Origin: Pleurotus djamor
Taxonomy: Eukaryota; Basidiomycota; Agaricomycetes; Agaricales; Pleurotaceae
Assembly (NCBI GenBank): GCA_029747585.1
Contig: JAPEVF010000040.1
Span: 9,575-50,367 of the forward strand
Length of the DNA stretch: 40,793 bases
Direction of reading: 5' to 3'
The notes under the pieces were generated by a model. The model was not told the origin of the DNA and ran no database searches. It saw only the letters and a list, made by a program, of their open reading frames with translations. Each line of letters begins with the position of its first letter. Position 1 is the first letter of the stretch. Position numbers and translations under genes: made by a program. This document shows, one piece after another, positions 1 to 11,261 of the stretch.

Positions 1-3000
1 GGNACTNATTTGTNGTCTAGTCCCCTCATTGAATCNGCTTGGCANGGTCGACTTGCCCACTTGAACGGTCTTGATGTNATTGGCTCAACCGCTGGTTCNC
101 TTTCTCGCCTNTTCCAAGACAGAGAAATCGAACTCTGGGAAGGAAAGCGCCTTGTCGCGGAAAAGTCTGACGAAGATGTAAGCCTTCTCATGAAGTCCCA
201 TTGTGTCGCTTTTATTGACTTTTTTGTCAGGCATCCAGCGATGAACTTTCCGTCGCTCATCCATCGTTCCGAGTCATCGCTACTCCCTCNAAATCAGTCC
301 CGCTTCGTGACTGGGTTTCTGATGAACACGCTAATATGTTCATGCCCATCCCAAGTCAGCCTATGGATATGGACGAAGAACGTACGATCCTCCTTGCGAC
401 CGGGTGCCCTCCTGATGTGGTCGAGAAGATTCTTATCTTTGCGGATAAGTATAGGACGAGTTTATCTTCGGAAAGCGTTCAAAAGAATAGGAAGCTCGGC
501 ACAAGAACTCTCGTCCGTATGTCGCGTAACATCGCGACGACTCCAGAAAGCTACGATCTCCACACGATAATCGGTCGCTCTCTACTTGCCGAATTTTTAC
601 CTGCGGTCGAAAGGCTGAATCTTTTCACGTCCTTGGAGGAGTCCGGTATCAAGCGAGAGACACCCCCNGTACGTCGTNNCATCNTGATCTCCCTCNNNTG
701 AATGTCACTGATCAGCTNTGAATGNACAGTACTATCCACCTGCAGTCATGCAACGCGAGGTCCTGTACTTCCCCCGTGGCACTAACACCACAGGGAAGAT
801 GACCCAGTCTACCACAATTCCTCGNTTTGACGCAAAGATCGATCCTGAAGGAGTGGCTACTCACGTCCCTCATATGGACCACTTCTACGACAACAGTCTC
901 CAAACGGGACTTATGCGTGANCTAGCCGTCGATATGGAGCTTTTGGGNGAGCATCTCATCTTGTTAGGAAATCAAGGTGTTGGCAAGAACAAAATCGTTG
1001 ATCGGTATGTACTTNCNTNCCTTTCGTCTCGGTGCGATCGATGCTAACTTNGTACTTGTTNCAGNCTCTGCCAGGTTNGCCCTCCACTTTGATTTCGATG
1101 ATTCATATTCTGATNTTCATCCTTAGCTCCTCGGAAGNCCACGAGAGTACATCCANCTCCACCGNGANACAACNGTCAATCAACTCATGTTCACCACNTC
1201 NCTTGAAGCNGGTGTAATCAGGCATACCGACTCGCCGCTCCTTCGNGCNGTCAAGTTCGGGCGTGTTATCATNATNGACGAAGCCGACAANGCTCCCGAG
1301 CATGTCGTNGCCGTCTTCCGCAGTCTGGCTGGCCAAAGTGAAATGACNCTTTCNGATGGCCGAAGAATCTGCCCTGTCAAGGAGAAGAGCACNGATATCG
1401 CTGTTCACCCTAACTTCCGATTGATNCTTTTGGCGAATCGACCTGGGTACCGTGAGTNATCCNNAGTTCCTNTGGTCGGNGTGTAGCTAAAGCTAACGCA
1501 ACCACAGCATTCTTGGGTAACCATTTCCTTCAGGTTCTNGGGGAGAATTTCAGCGCTCATTCAGTGTCCAATCCCGATCAACTATCTGAGAGGAGATTGC
1601 TNTCTCAACTTGCACCCGATGTTGATGAAGACTTAATCTCAAGACTAGTGGGTGTCTTCCAGGAGCTCCGAAAAGGATATGACGCTGGAACGTTGAGCTA
1701 CCCTTATTCACTTCGAGGTATCACAATGTTTTTCNGANGAGCGTCGCATGCAGAGACTAATGANTGCTCAACAGAACTTATCAACATTGTTCGCCACATC
1801 CAAGCCTACCCTAATGATGATCTCGGCGAAGTCCTCCGGAANGTTTTCGACTATGACATCTACAAGCCCGAAACCATCGACAAGCTGGGCGAAATNCTGG
1901 AGGCCTTNGGGTGAGTCTNTTCTTNACCGAATCNACCANCCNGCCCCTCATCCAGTGTCCNCGATCTTCAGACTCAAGGTACCCCACCTNGGCCTNGANG
2001 CTGCTAGAGAGGCGGCCAAGAAGGTGCAAGACGTCAAGTTCGAGCCACAGAACACNGAGCTTGGTTCACCCAAAGAAGGNCAGCACGATCCTAAAGGCGA
2101 AGAACACAGCGGCGGTAACAACTGGGCTGGCGGCGTAGGTATCAGTTCCCTTACCAAGTTTCCTACTGCTCATACCCAAGNTGANAGACTGGCGGGCGCG
2201 ACACCGCTGGTATCGGAGGTCGAGGTGGCTACAAGAGNCTCTACATCAAGGGTCAAAACATCAAGCAGGTCTCAGANGAATTGAAGGAACANGTCCCCGA
2301 CCACATCCGTGATAAGGCTCGCGAGATGGCTCGTCAAGAGCTNCAGCGTCGTCTNGAACAACTAGACATGACGGTGAGNGANGCGAGNGGGTATGGNGAG
2401 CTTTTGGCTGCGACNCAAGCTCATATGCTGGCCCTNTTCGACCTNCTNGAACGTACGTCATCANTNCGTTGGCTCAGAGATNTNCTGCGTGCTTACNNCG
2501 GTCCATGGTTCTCTTAGATTTGGCNGCGAAAGAGGAAGAACGGGTTTGGATCAAGCGTCAAACNGATGGCGAACTGGACGATACCCGGTTGACTGAGGGN
2601 ATCACAGGAGANTCTACCGTCTACAAGCGACGAGGCATGGAAAAGCCGGAGTTGGGTCGACCTCAGTTGAAGTAAGTACTTTCCGTTGTTCGTGGGCGTG
2701 CGAGTGCTCACNAGTACCTCCACCCAGGCCCAAGCGCATCCGTTTCATCTTCGATGTCAGCGGATCTATGTGAGAAAAATCATCTCTTGAATTNCTTCCC
2801 TTCAAACTAACCGAGCGCTGCTCAGGTATCGGTTCCAATACGATGGACGGTTACAGAGGAGTNTGGAAACTGGTCGGTCNTAANATCATCGAGCCTAGTT
2901 TCCATTCTTAACTTNACCTAGCGGTCATGNTGATGGAGACCTTNGATCGANTGTCAAGAAAGGACAAATACGTCTGGGATGTAAGTGGTCTCTCCGATNT

Positions 3001-3737
3001 AGTTCATCTCAGCTGATCATTATTTTTCCATAGATGTATGGCCATGTAAGCCTTCCCCAATCACACTACAACAGCTACCTTACTCATGCCACTGTCAGTC
3101 NGGAGACGGCCCAGACATTCCCCTNGTGCAGATTGAGCACCCNCCTACCGAAGTCAAGGACCGCTGGAAGGTTGTAGAGAAAATGAACATGATCCCACAA
3201 TATGCTTTNTCTGGGGACTACACTGGTACGCTTCTTCAATGAGCCGTCTAACCGCCGACAACTCAAATGTTTGCGTCCAGTCGAAGCCATCGAAAAGGGT
3301 ATCACAGAGGTTTCCAAGTATGACGCTGGCGAGTACCTTCATACNGGGTAGGATGGCATCAGACTGACCAAAAATCTTACTAGATGACTGGTTCGTCATC
3401 GCCATCACAGTAAGTGGTGACCCTACATGTTCTTACCTCTCCCTGATCACCATTATGCGTAGGATGCCAACTTCGGGCGATACAACATCACGCCAGAGCA
3501 ACTGAAGCGCGTGATGAATCTCAGGCCCAAGGTGCATACTGCTTTGATTTGCATCGGAGAAGGAGCCGAGGCTACCTGGTATGCCTCTCATGCTTCGCAC
3601 ATGGGTGTCCNCTGATCTAATTCCCCTGGCTACGTAGGATAACCAAGGACTTGCCAGGCAAGGCGTTCCGGGTAGACAATACTGGTGACATNCCCAGCGT
3701 ACTCAGAAGCATCCTTTCTACTATGGTAGATCGATAG
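1..3737 (+). CDS. VWA8: VWA8-like AAA ATPase with C-terminal VWA domain, 5' partial
   Basis: Multi-exon gene entering the window already in coding sequence. Family members are large, mitochondria-associated AAA+ ATPases of poorly known function. Visible in order: the end of one AAA module (D-R-E-I-E-L near 120-135); a second P-loop, GNQGVGKN, at 967-990; a Walker B-like DEAD at about 1277-1288 followed by DGRR; an LLANRPGYR segment near 1425-1450; a GGNNWAGG motif near 2110-2135; a GELDD...YKRRG block at 2565-2640; and a VWA domain with MIDAS D-V-S-G-S at 2753-2767 and a later D-A-N-F-G-R-Y block near 3465-3485. These match the human VWA8 order. Introns have clear GT..AG ends (for example 178-230 and 669-745). 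The stop is TAG at 3735-3737. Only about 65 codons separate the AAA part from GGNNWAGG, where animal VWA8 has several hundred residues. Many Ns make exact exon ends uncertain. Confidence 0.85.
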
Positions 3738-4043
3738 AGCTCCAATTGTCNTANTNNNCGTCTTGGAACAGGATGTAGATTAGATATTCCTATTTCACAT
3801 GTANTTACCATATTGTAAGTGTTAACAACGAGCGGCGTGAGTCCAGCCACACAATTTTGGGGTGTGGTTCTACATCACTTGGTACGATAGGGAGACAGAC
3901 AAAAGGACTAAGCACTAGTCAGTAGATGAAGTACTCTAAGCATTGGTGGAAATGGGACGATCTAACGTAAGTTATTAACATGAAGCGTAAGAAGCTCTGA
4001 GACCAGGTCGTCGTAGATGAAGTACTGGACAAGACACTCTACA
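3738..4043. other. Convergent intergenic region
   Basis: Short 3'-to-3' gap between the VWA8-like gene (+) and F-box/zinc gene A (-). I see no coding motif, repeat or RNA gene in it; it presumably holds both 3' UTRs. Confidence 0.5.
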
Positions 4044-6585
4044 TTATATCGGGATGTTGAAAAGCGCATTGACAGATGAATCAGGTTCGACCCAAAAGTC
4101 TGCCCGTTCCACGGGTCCCGTCTTATGTCTGCAAGAGCCATCGTGTCAGNGAATATGGTGGAGGAGCCAACGAAACANCTTACTTCAGCATATGTTCTTT
4201 CANCTCGTCGGATAATGTCCAATTCCGNCAGTGTNTACACACACACAAGGTCAGCGACAACCGANCTTGGGTATAGAACTTGGTTTCGGCTTGTGGTAGG
4301 AGAGCAAGGGTNTCTTCATTCTCTTCCCGTGCCCAAGTATGCCCAGGTTGAACACCCACGCGACANATGATCTTTGCCTAAATCAGAGAAACGTTCATTT
4401 AGCTCGAGNNNAGGNTGGCGAGCTGTTGATCACTTACAGCTCGTCTCCANCCCATCAATGTTTTGCNATTGGGTGTGGTGTGGACGATCAANACNGTGTC
4501 ATCGTCCATATCCTCTTGTGTCGCATATCGGGGATCCATGCCGCACTGNGTGATGATATGATTGATACGAACGGCAGAATTCACATCATATTTGATTTTG
4601 GTGGGGGCGATATCCAGCCATCGTGAGCTGTCCAGATCCTTTGCATCCTTCCTTTCATCCAAAGTATATCGACTAGGTGCGACGAAGGGCCCCTGGGAAT
4701 AGCAAGGATGGTTGAGGACGGCGGGGTAAGTAACATGTTGTTGGCATTGCGTGCACNCGAATATGGTTCTGGCTCGTTTCAGGGTAGTCTTCGTGGCCTT
4801 GGTGCGTCTGTCCGGCTGACCAGCATTGCGAATATCCAATAGGACGTTGGTGCAGAGCGACCGCCACTTTTTGCTTAGTTCCGGAAGCCCCGCTACGAGA
4901 AGAATGAAGTGAAGCATGAGGGCGGACTCGGTTTCTTCTGTGTCTGGACCTTCTTCCAGTAGCTTGCGGAGAGGTTTGACCTCGTCCATATAATAAATAT
5001 CAGCAGGCGACGGCATCATCGCGTCGACTGGTTCAGATTCAGTATGAATTCTAACTGCGTTCACAAATTGTGAACGTCGGTTGGTGATGAGGACCTTTCG
5101 TTCTCTCTTCGCACGCTCCGCTTTATACTTCTGCATGAGCTCAATCATCTCTGCTTCTATATGCTTCCAAACTATCTAGGATTTGAATATTCACGAAGGG
5201 GATCAGACTGGGAGTCACACTCACTACGATCAGTGAGTGGCTTTGCCTGCTTGACGAAGGGGTTCTCGTCGAAGTCTTCAACTTCTGCCGGAGTCATGTT
5301 CGTCAAGGTATCGGTCCAGCCTAGTAAAAAATCAGCAACATGAATATTGCGAAACTCCAGAAGACGCTAACCGGCTGCACAGAGCCTACTCTCGATGCTT
5401 ATTCGGATGATGAGTGAACATGAATAGTGGACGTGCAAGAATAAGGCCATACTCATTGATACGCTGCGAACGAAGTTTGCACACTTGGTGGGCATGATAT
5501 CGCTTCTGTGCCACAGACCATTCATTGAATTCGTTTCGCCACTGATGTAGACCCAGAGCATGAGCATCGAAGATGGAAATTGTTTTGGAAAATTAATACC
5601 TTTCTCCCCCGATATCCTGCCTGTTCTCGGGAGCCGACAAAGTCAGCCATGGCTGACATGGTCTTCTCGATCTTCAGGTACTGATCGCGTACTTCTTCAA
5701 ACTCTGATATTAGGGCTGCAGGCCGTAGACCTGAGGGAGTTGATGATTAGTTGCTAAGCACGTATGACAGGAAAGCTGGTGACCTTTCTTCGTCTTTAGG
5801 CTGTATGTTTGGAGCGGAATGTAGTCGAATTCTTTGATAAGATCCTTAAAGGTCGACGCGACGAGCTCATTCTCAGGCACATCCCAGAGTACCCTTACGA
5901 TGAATTTCAGGTATCTTCTCGTGAGTCCAAGGGAGAACATTACTCACTTATTCTCGACGCACTTTCTGCAATACCGAGCAAAATGGGCAGGCATCACGAC
6001 ACTCGCACCGGCCGCATGACATTCCTCCACGGGCGACCATAGCAGCATGAATACACAGTCATTACAAGAAGCAAGATGAAGCACTCACGTAGCAATTCGT
6101 GGTGTGCATGAAGTTCGCATACGCAGGTTCGCTGACCCCTTTAGGACAATCAGGCAATACTGGGACATAATTCGCTCTTGCTCTTCTCCAGACAGTCAAA
6201 GTGGAGCGCTTCATCAGGATCGAGCGTAAATCTTTGCTTGTGCGCGCAAGTCGAAGCAAGTCGAGTGGTTCCAACAATTGGAAGATCTAAAATGAGAAAA
6301 AAAACGCGACCGCAACGAGTTGGTCAGTCAAGACGCGTCCTTTGCGATATGGTGTAGAAAGCATACCTCATATAATATATCCAAAGACATCTGCGGAAGA
6401 TTTGCTAGCCTTCCCTTGAGTTTCGTACGCTTCTTCACCACATCGCGCGAGCTTGGGGTATCATTCTTTTTCGTACGCTTGGATGGTGTGGCACCGTCAG
6501 CCTTATTCTCGCGTCTGTCGGGCACATTCGCCTGAGTGTTGGTCTTTATGCGGCTGGAGCGCCGAAGGGGGGTATCGCCAGTCAT
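4044..6585 (-). CDS. F-box protein with three C-x2-C-x11-H modules (member A)
   Basis: Likely SCF ubiquitin-ligase substrate adaptor (inference from the F-box). The start at 6585 opens with a basic R-R-S-S-R-I-K segment and a charged linker. The F-box follows (LANLPQMSLDILYE, then LLRLARTSKDLRS after an intron). Module 1 spans an intron: C-Y-E-C, x11, H, x4, C-R-K-C, at about 6095-5960. A helical region follows (about 5940-5400), then a KPLTDR motif, a charged helix from 5148, module 2 (C-T-Q-C, x11, H-P-C, about 4760-4700), a W-x-R-R block, and module 3 (C-x-H-C, x11, H-x3-H, about 4225-4115). The H-x3-H is split by the last intron. The last exon reads ERADFWV and ends with TAA at 4044-4046. 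Exon structure matches members B, C and D. The exact fold of the modules is unknown to me. Confidence 0.72.
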
Positions 6586-6672
6586 GAGAGTACGAAGAAA
6601 AGGACAAGTAGGTAACTATGTGAATTGCATACCAGTGATACCAAGGAATAGGGTCAGCTAGAAAGCCGGGTT

Positions 6673-6678
6673 CACGTG
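6673..6678. promoter_or_regulatory. CACGTG palindrome upstream of F-box/zinc gene A
   Basis: CACGTG inside TTCACGTGAA, 88 bp upstream of the gene A start. The same hexamer occurs upstream of members C and D. CACGTG is the class bound by fungal bHLH factors such as Cbf1/Pho4; binding here is inferred only. Confidence 0.4.
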
Positions 6679-6696
6679 AACCAGCCAGGGAACTAC

Positions 6697-7221
6697 TTAG
6701 GAGAAGCACCACATTGAGGGACTCCTCCCAGCGGGTCTCGGAGAAATAGTCTCAGCCCATTGAATGGCGCTTATAGACGCATCGAACGGAAGTCCTTCCC
6801 TAACCGCAAGAACGATCACACGCTTGCACCAATTTTGACAATTCCCCTCAAGAACTTCCACACTGTTGGCAATGTCGTTGAACCGCTGACGCTGGGGCAA
6901 ATCCAAAGTGGCGAGATTGTAGGAGTACCATCGGCACCGTGTCAAGTTGGAGAGATGCGTAGTGTGTGCGCGGCCAACGGAATCGGCCTCGATGATGAAG
7001 TGTTCGCAACATGGGGTTGTAAGACCGAGCTTGGTGTAGAATCCGAACTTGGACCAGGTGAACATCCAGTGACAATCAATTGGCGAAGCATAATCATTGC
7101 ATGGAGGAGCGACGGTGAGGGTGAGGTTAGCAAGACCGTCGCCCAGGTCCGAGAGACCAATGTCATGCAGAAGGTTGGACATTTTTTCCTTTGCAAGTTG
7201 AACGACGAGCTGATGAAGCAT
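6697..7221 (-). CDS. Unrecognised small protein, possible permuted papain-like fold
   Basis: Single-exon ORF of 174 residues from the ATG at 7221; the frame stays open further upstream but without another ATG. I do not recognise a family. A hydrophobic strand with histidine (CCEHFIIEA) lies about half way along, and GNCQNWCKRV about 40 residues before the end. In circularly permuted NlpC/P60-type papain folds (LRAT, PPPDE) a catalytic His comes before an N-C-x-x-F/W cysteine, so that order is compatible here; this is inference. It has no signal peptide or membrane segment that I can see. It ends 111 bp upstream of F-box/zinc gene A, whose promoter must lie in that gap. A 161-codon ORF runs antisense to it, so strand choice rests on the NCQ motif. 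Its first exon may be missing. Confidence 0.4.
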   Translation of the reverse strand: MLHQLVVQLAKEKMSNLLHDIGLSDLGDGLANLTLTVAPPCNDYASPIDCHWMFTWSKFGFYTKLGLTTPCCEHFIIEADSVGRAHTTHLSNLTRCRWYSYNLATLDLPQRQRFNDIANSVEVLEGNCQNWCKRVIVLAVREGLPFDASISAIQWAETISPRPAGRSPSMWCFS

Positions 7222-7624
7222 GGTGCATGTTGTAAGCGATATTGAGAGCACCAACGCTTTAAGCACGTACCTGGAAGTAGCTTAGAGAGATGGGTGTCGA
7301 CTTGGTGTCAAGGGATCGTGATAGACATAGCGCTTTTATATCTAGTCGTGGAGGATGTGGCTATCGAGTGTGGTTCGCAAATCCGTCGATCAAAGAGGGA
7401 ACAATTGGATGGCCACCTAGCGAATCGTACAAGTGTGATTACCAGTTACACCGTAGAGTCGCTTTGACGTCGCACCCGCGATATAGCCTAGCTCTTGACT
7501 GCGTCAATTGTTGGGTGGCTCTTGAGAGTGGCTAGTGGCGGCCCGCTCAGATAGGTGATGACGACAATTGATTTATTCTATGGAAAATACAAGTCAAGTG
7601 GTCAAGCTGCAAACTCAAAACAAA
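7222..7624. other. Intergenic, no gene seen
   Basis: About 400 bp between the small unknown ORF and repeat copy 1. The only open frames are short and carry no motif. Presumably contains the promoter of the minus-strand ORF. Confidence 0.4.
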
Positions 7625-8545
7625 TGGGTCGGTCCAAAAAAATTATCACAACAGCGCAAGACTAGTCTGAATCGAGTTACACGCCATCCGAGTCAAAGCG
7701 GAAGAAAGTGTGTGCTGCAAAGTGCACTCAAGGGTGGCAAGTACACTATGTCATTTCGGGTGCCAAAATTGGAACCTGCCACGAAGGGCCGTTCCTCGTA
7801 TGATGGACGTATAGCACTCGCGATGGAGATAAGGGAATAGAGGATAAATCCACCCCACGAACCCGTTAAATAGAACTTCCCCATTGAACCCAGTCAAACC
7901 AGGAACTAGGGAGCACTCCGATCCAACGCATGAAGGAACCCACACACCCTAACCTCGATTCCGAATCTTCGCATGGCTCGAGCTAGCAGTCTTCGACTAC
8001 CAGTGAGGGACAATTCATACGCATTCGGCGTCCCATACTAGAACCAAAGAAAACATGGCCATGAACAAGTATTTGATGGTCAAACAACCGCTCAATGATG
8101 GGTGTGGAACATCTCCTGGCGATTATTTGACCGTAGGGTAGACATTCAAGAACCACATAGCCCAAGGCCTTCAGACTGCATATCGGAATGGTAGAATTGT
8201 CCCATGCGCAAGTACACGATCATCACCGATAATACAGTTCCAAAAGACATGAGAAAATGACAAAGTGACATACGCACCACCCAATCCTCATACCGTTTCC
8301 AAGCCCCGGCTTTTCCGCCCTCACTCCCGCAAAAGGAGGTCTTGGGGCCCAAGTGGTCAAGAGAGCGGATTTTCTGGTACGGCATTTGGTTCGACGTTGA
8401 CACCAGGTTCCTTTAGAACCGATCGGGGAGGATTGAAATGCTCAGACCTTAACCCGCTCGCAAAAGAGAATCTGCCTCCCGAGAGGACGAGATTTGTGTG
8501 GAACGAGCATCGCAGCGTTCAAGCTGTTGTGTGGGTGCGGTGAGA
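7625..8545 (+). repeat. Dispersed ~0.9 kb non-coding repeat, copy 1
   Basis: Shares ordered blocks with 13041-13965 (same strand) and 24417-25283 (opposite strand). Blocks include a GGTCCAAAA..ATTATCACAACAG start (7630-7656), GCCAAAATTGGAACCTGCCAC near 7763, CGATCATCACCGAT near 8218, GCTCAGACCTTAACCCGCTCGC near 8440 and ATCGCAGCGTTC..GCTGTTGTG (8509-8531). Only short ORFs are present. No target-site duplication could be fixed. Probably a non-autonomous transposable element or solo terminal repeat; class undetermined. Confidence 0.75.
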
Positions 8546-8814
8546 ATGAGAAGAGTCAAGCAAAAGAGTCAAGCTTCGCAAGCGTCAAAAGAAGGAACCA
8601 AGATAGGAGAGTCATCTAGGAAGGATAACAGGGGCTAGCAGCTTGAAAACAGGCTCAGACGACGAACGATTCAATGACGGTCAATTAGCCAGGCCACAAA
8701 ATCATCATGACAGAAGGTATAGGGCTCGTCTACTCCGCGTTACACGATTTACAACAGTATTTAACTCCATTTCATCCCAGCGATTTCATTTCAGAATTAT
8801 AGGTGACTGTCTAC
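8546..8814. other. Intergenic 3' flank of the HET gene
   Basis: No coding motif. Includes a small direct repeat (AAGAGTCAAGC twice, near 8550-8575), just outside the repeat copy. Confidence 0.35.
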
Positions 8815-10870
8815 CTAGGTGATCTCCACTACGGCACCTTCAGCATCCTCCCACCAGGCCGGCGTCTCCTTCCAAGCAAAGTGATTGTTCTGGCTCATGA
8901 GTCCGATCCGCTCATAGGTGCGTTTCCCTTCCTTGTCCCCTTCCCGAAGTCTTAAGATCAGGGAAAACACATGGACTAGGCCTGGATACTTGGAGCTTTT
9001 GGAGTCCATAGCGCCAATCATAAGGCAGTAGACCGGTTGTCCAGCATTATACAGGCCTGGTTCTCCTGGCACATCCGGAGTGAAACGTTGCTTAACCATG
9101 TTCCGCTCGCAGAAGAAATCGTCTCGCAGTACAGCAGGGACAAGTTGTCCAGTGACAATCAGTGTCCCAGAGGAGACTCGCCCCAAGGTGTCGTGCTCTC
9201 CAAGAGGAGTATAGTCCTTGCTCTCAACTGTACATTGAACAATTCTAAACGCATCGTTGCGCTCTGTCAGGTTCCTGCCATTCACCCATGTAGTGGTCCA
9301 CTCGTTATGGCCGTCAAGATCCGCACTGTAGTTCCAGGAAACCCAGATCCTCTCGACCGAGGTCCAAGACCAGCTTGGGGGCTTTGGGTTCGACGATGGG
9401 CGGCGTGCGTCTTTGCCCATGGTCATCCATCCGATCATCCAGGGCAATTCCCTTTCCCACAGACCAGCAAGATATCTCCCCGTCTCCCTGCACTCTATAT
9501 CCTGGGCAAGGCCGGAGAGGGATGGAAGGCGATCGGCGTCGAAGCTGAGGTGCATTTGTGAGAAGCGCCGCATCAAGGCAGCCCAATCACGGCGAAATTC
9601 AGGCCCATGTCTCGGTTGCCTTTTCATGTTGGCAAACAGGACTTTCGGGCTCTTCTCCCAGTCCCAAGGAGCCAAAAANGTCCTGGGAGGCGGCACACTC
9701 GCAGTCGCACAAGGTATTGCACTCCCAGATCAGTTCTGTCTTGCCGTAGTGCACCACGCGATGAGGGAGCAACCGCTCTTGGAAGGTCCATGCGCGTGAA
9801 AAAAGAGGGAAATGTGAGTTACGACTGTCAAATCCTACTACTTCGTAGTGGTCGATGCTCGCCCGAGCCATGACGTCGTAGACTTGGCCATGGTGATTGA
9901 TGGAGCCCACTTTGGTGGACAGATGCTTCGTCGGACGTGACGAGAAACATCCTTCGGAACTGTCGCGAGAGCGACCCGCAGATATTGTCAAGTACGAATT
10001 TCGGTACACGTCTCTCATGCGGGAGCACTCCTTCTCCCAGTCATCCAGATCCTGTTGGATGATGCATAACGAGTCGATCCACAGATATCGTACACCAAGG
10101 GCATGGCATATCGTGATGGCATCCTGGAAAGACTTGGGCAGAGCCGCGATTCGAATCCCTTGCTTGCGGTCATTCTTGGTGGAATTCATTGTCTTGGCCT
10201 CGTCGGGGAGACCATCGGGGCCCCAGCAGTGGCTGAGAGCAATGTACATACCATTCTCTTCTTCATGTGTCTCATACAACTTGACAAACCCGCTACCATA
10301 TCCCAGGATGTCGAGAAGACGAGTAGGGAATCTATTGAATGCGGATGGGGGTGGGCATAATGGATGCTGAGCACACTCTGAGATCCAGTTCCGTATCAGA
10401 TCGAAGCATTGGCTTGAGTTCGAATCAGGCGCGATGCTCCTCGCAGCACCAATGATGGGCTCAGAACCTAGTGGAAAAGTCGCAGGGGGCTCTCTGAGTT
10501 CGGTGAAGATCTGAAACGACTGGTATGTGTCGCCTATGGGTGTCACCTCGGAAGCGAAAAATCTTGGTGATTTGCTTGAGGCGTTGAAACGGAAGGCTAT
10601 CATATCCCACGCCGTATTCAAGGTTGATTGGAGTCCTGTGAAGCTGCCGACGAGAGCAGAGCACACACTGCATTCCTGAGCCGAAGCCTGAAAAAGACTG
10701 ACTGGTGTGTCCAAAGTGAAGGGAAACCGCCTGCGGGCAATGTTGCGACAGAGGTTGCAGCGCTGGAGTAGGCCCGCTTCGCACCGCTGGTCATAAAGGT
10801 TGAGTTCATATTGTCGCGATGCTGGCTCTTCTTCGAGCCTCATCGGCTCCCCAGCTGAGGAATCGATCAT
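8815..10870 (-). CDS. HET-domain (heterokaryon incompatibility) protein, frame interrupted at an N
   Basis: HET-domain proteins act in fungal non-self recognition and regulated cell death. The conserved blocks are clear: YIALSHCWG near 10255; a second block with LPKSFQDAI and YLWIDSLCIIQ near 10130-10060; then SRAWTFQERLLPHR near 9795. A cysteine pair (C-N-L-C) and C-S-V-C near the N terminus are typical of fungal HET proteins. I chose ATG 10870; the frame is open to 10894 but only through a TTG. At 9679 the frame shifts by one base next to a five-base homopolymer containing an N. Both sides read as one typical HET protein, so the N is more likely an inserted consensus base than a true break. 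The C-terminal part (9678-8815) contains PSWSWTSVE, also common in HET proteins. Stop at 8815-8817. Confidence 0.82.
9679..9679. other. Ambiguous base coinciding with a frameshift in the HET gene
   Basis: An N directly beside five identical bases. Upstream and downstream HET coding frames differ by one and agree if this position is not a real base. Confidence 0.6.
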
Positions 10871-11261
10871 TGTGGTTGCAGGGGAAAGTGACAACAGGAT
10901 GCTTGATCGGGTGTTTGTTTATACTGCCTTTCCTATTCGAGTGAGTCCTTGCTATTGCGCCCGAATATTTGGACAGACGAAGGGCGAGATGCAAAGCCAG
11001 CAAGTGGTAGAGGGGACAAATATGAGATTCTTCAGAAAAGAAGTGCTATATTAAACAAGTTACGCGCTGGTTTACGAGCCTCATCATGAGATCAAGCAAG
11101 TAGAAGGCGTACTCCGAAGCGGGGTTGCTCGAGCTTGCTTGGAAGATGTACCGTACCCGTTCGCCGTCGGGCCTTCCATCCCGACCAATATGAAGGCTAA
11201 TTGATGAGGAAATATTTGCTGGCGATGCAGCGTGATCTCGGTTCTCGACTTGACCACGCGC
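10871..11261. other. Intergenic, HET promoter side
   Basis: About 390 bp between the HET start and the 3' end of the acidic F-box gene. No ORF with a motif, no repeat copy. It should hold the HET promoter; no clear TATA box was found. Confidence 0.35.

Noticed and set aside
6760..7245. 161-codon plus-strand ORF
   Set aside because: Overlaps the minus-strand ORF with the NCQNW motif, and its own translation has no recognisable motif. Kept as a strand caveat only.
9037..9561. 174-codon plus-strand ORF
   Set aside because: Fully antisense to the HET gene; no motif.
10894..10894. HET start at 10894
   Set aside because: The codon is TTG; the first ATG in frame is at 10870.
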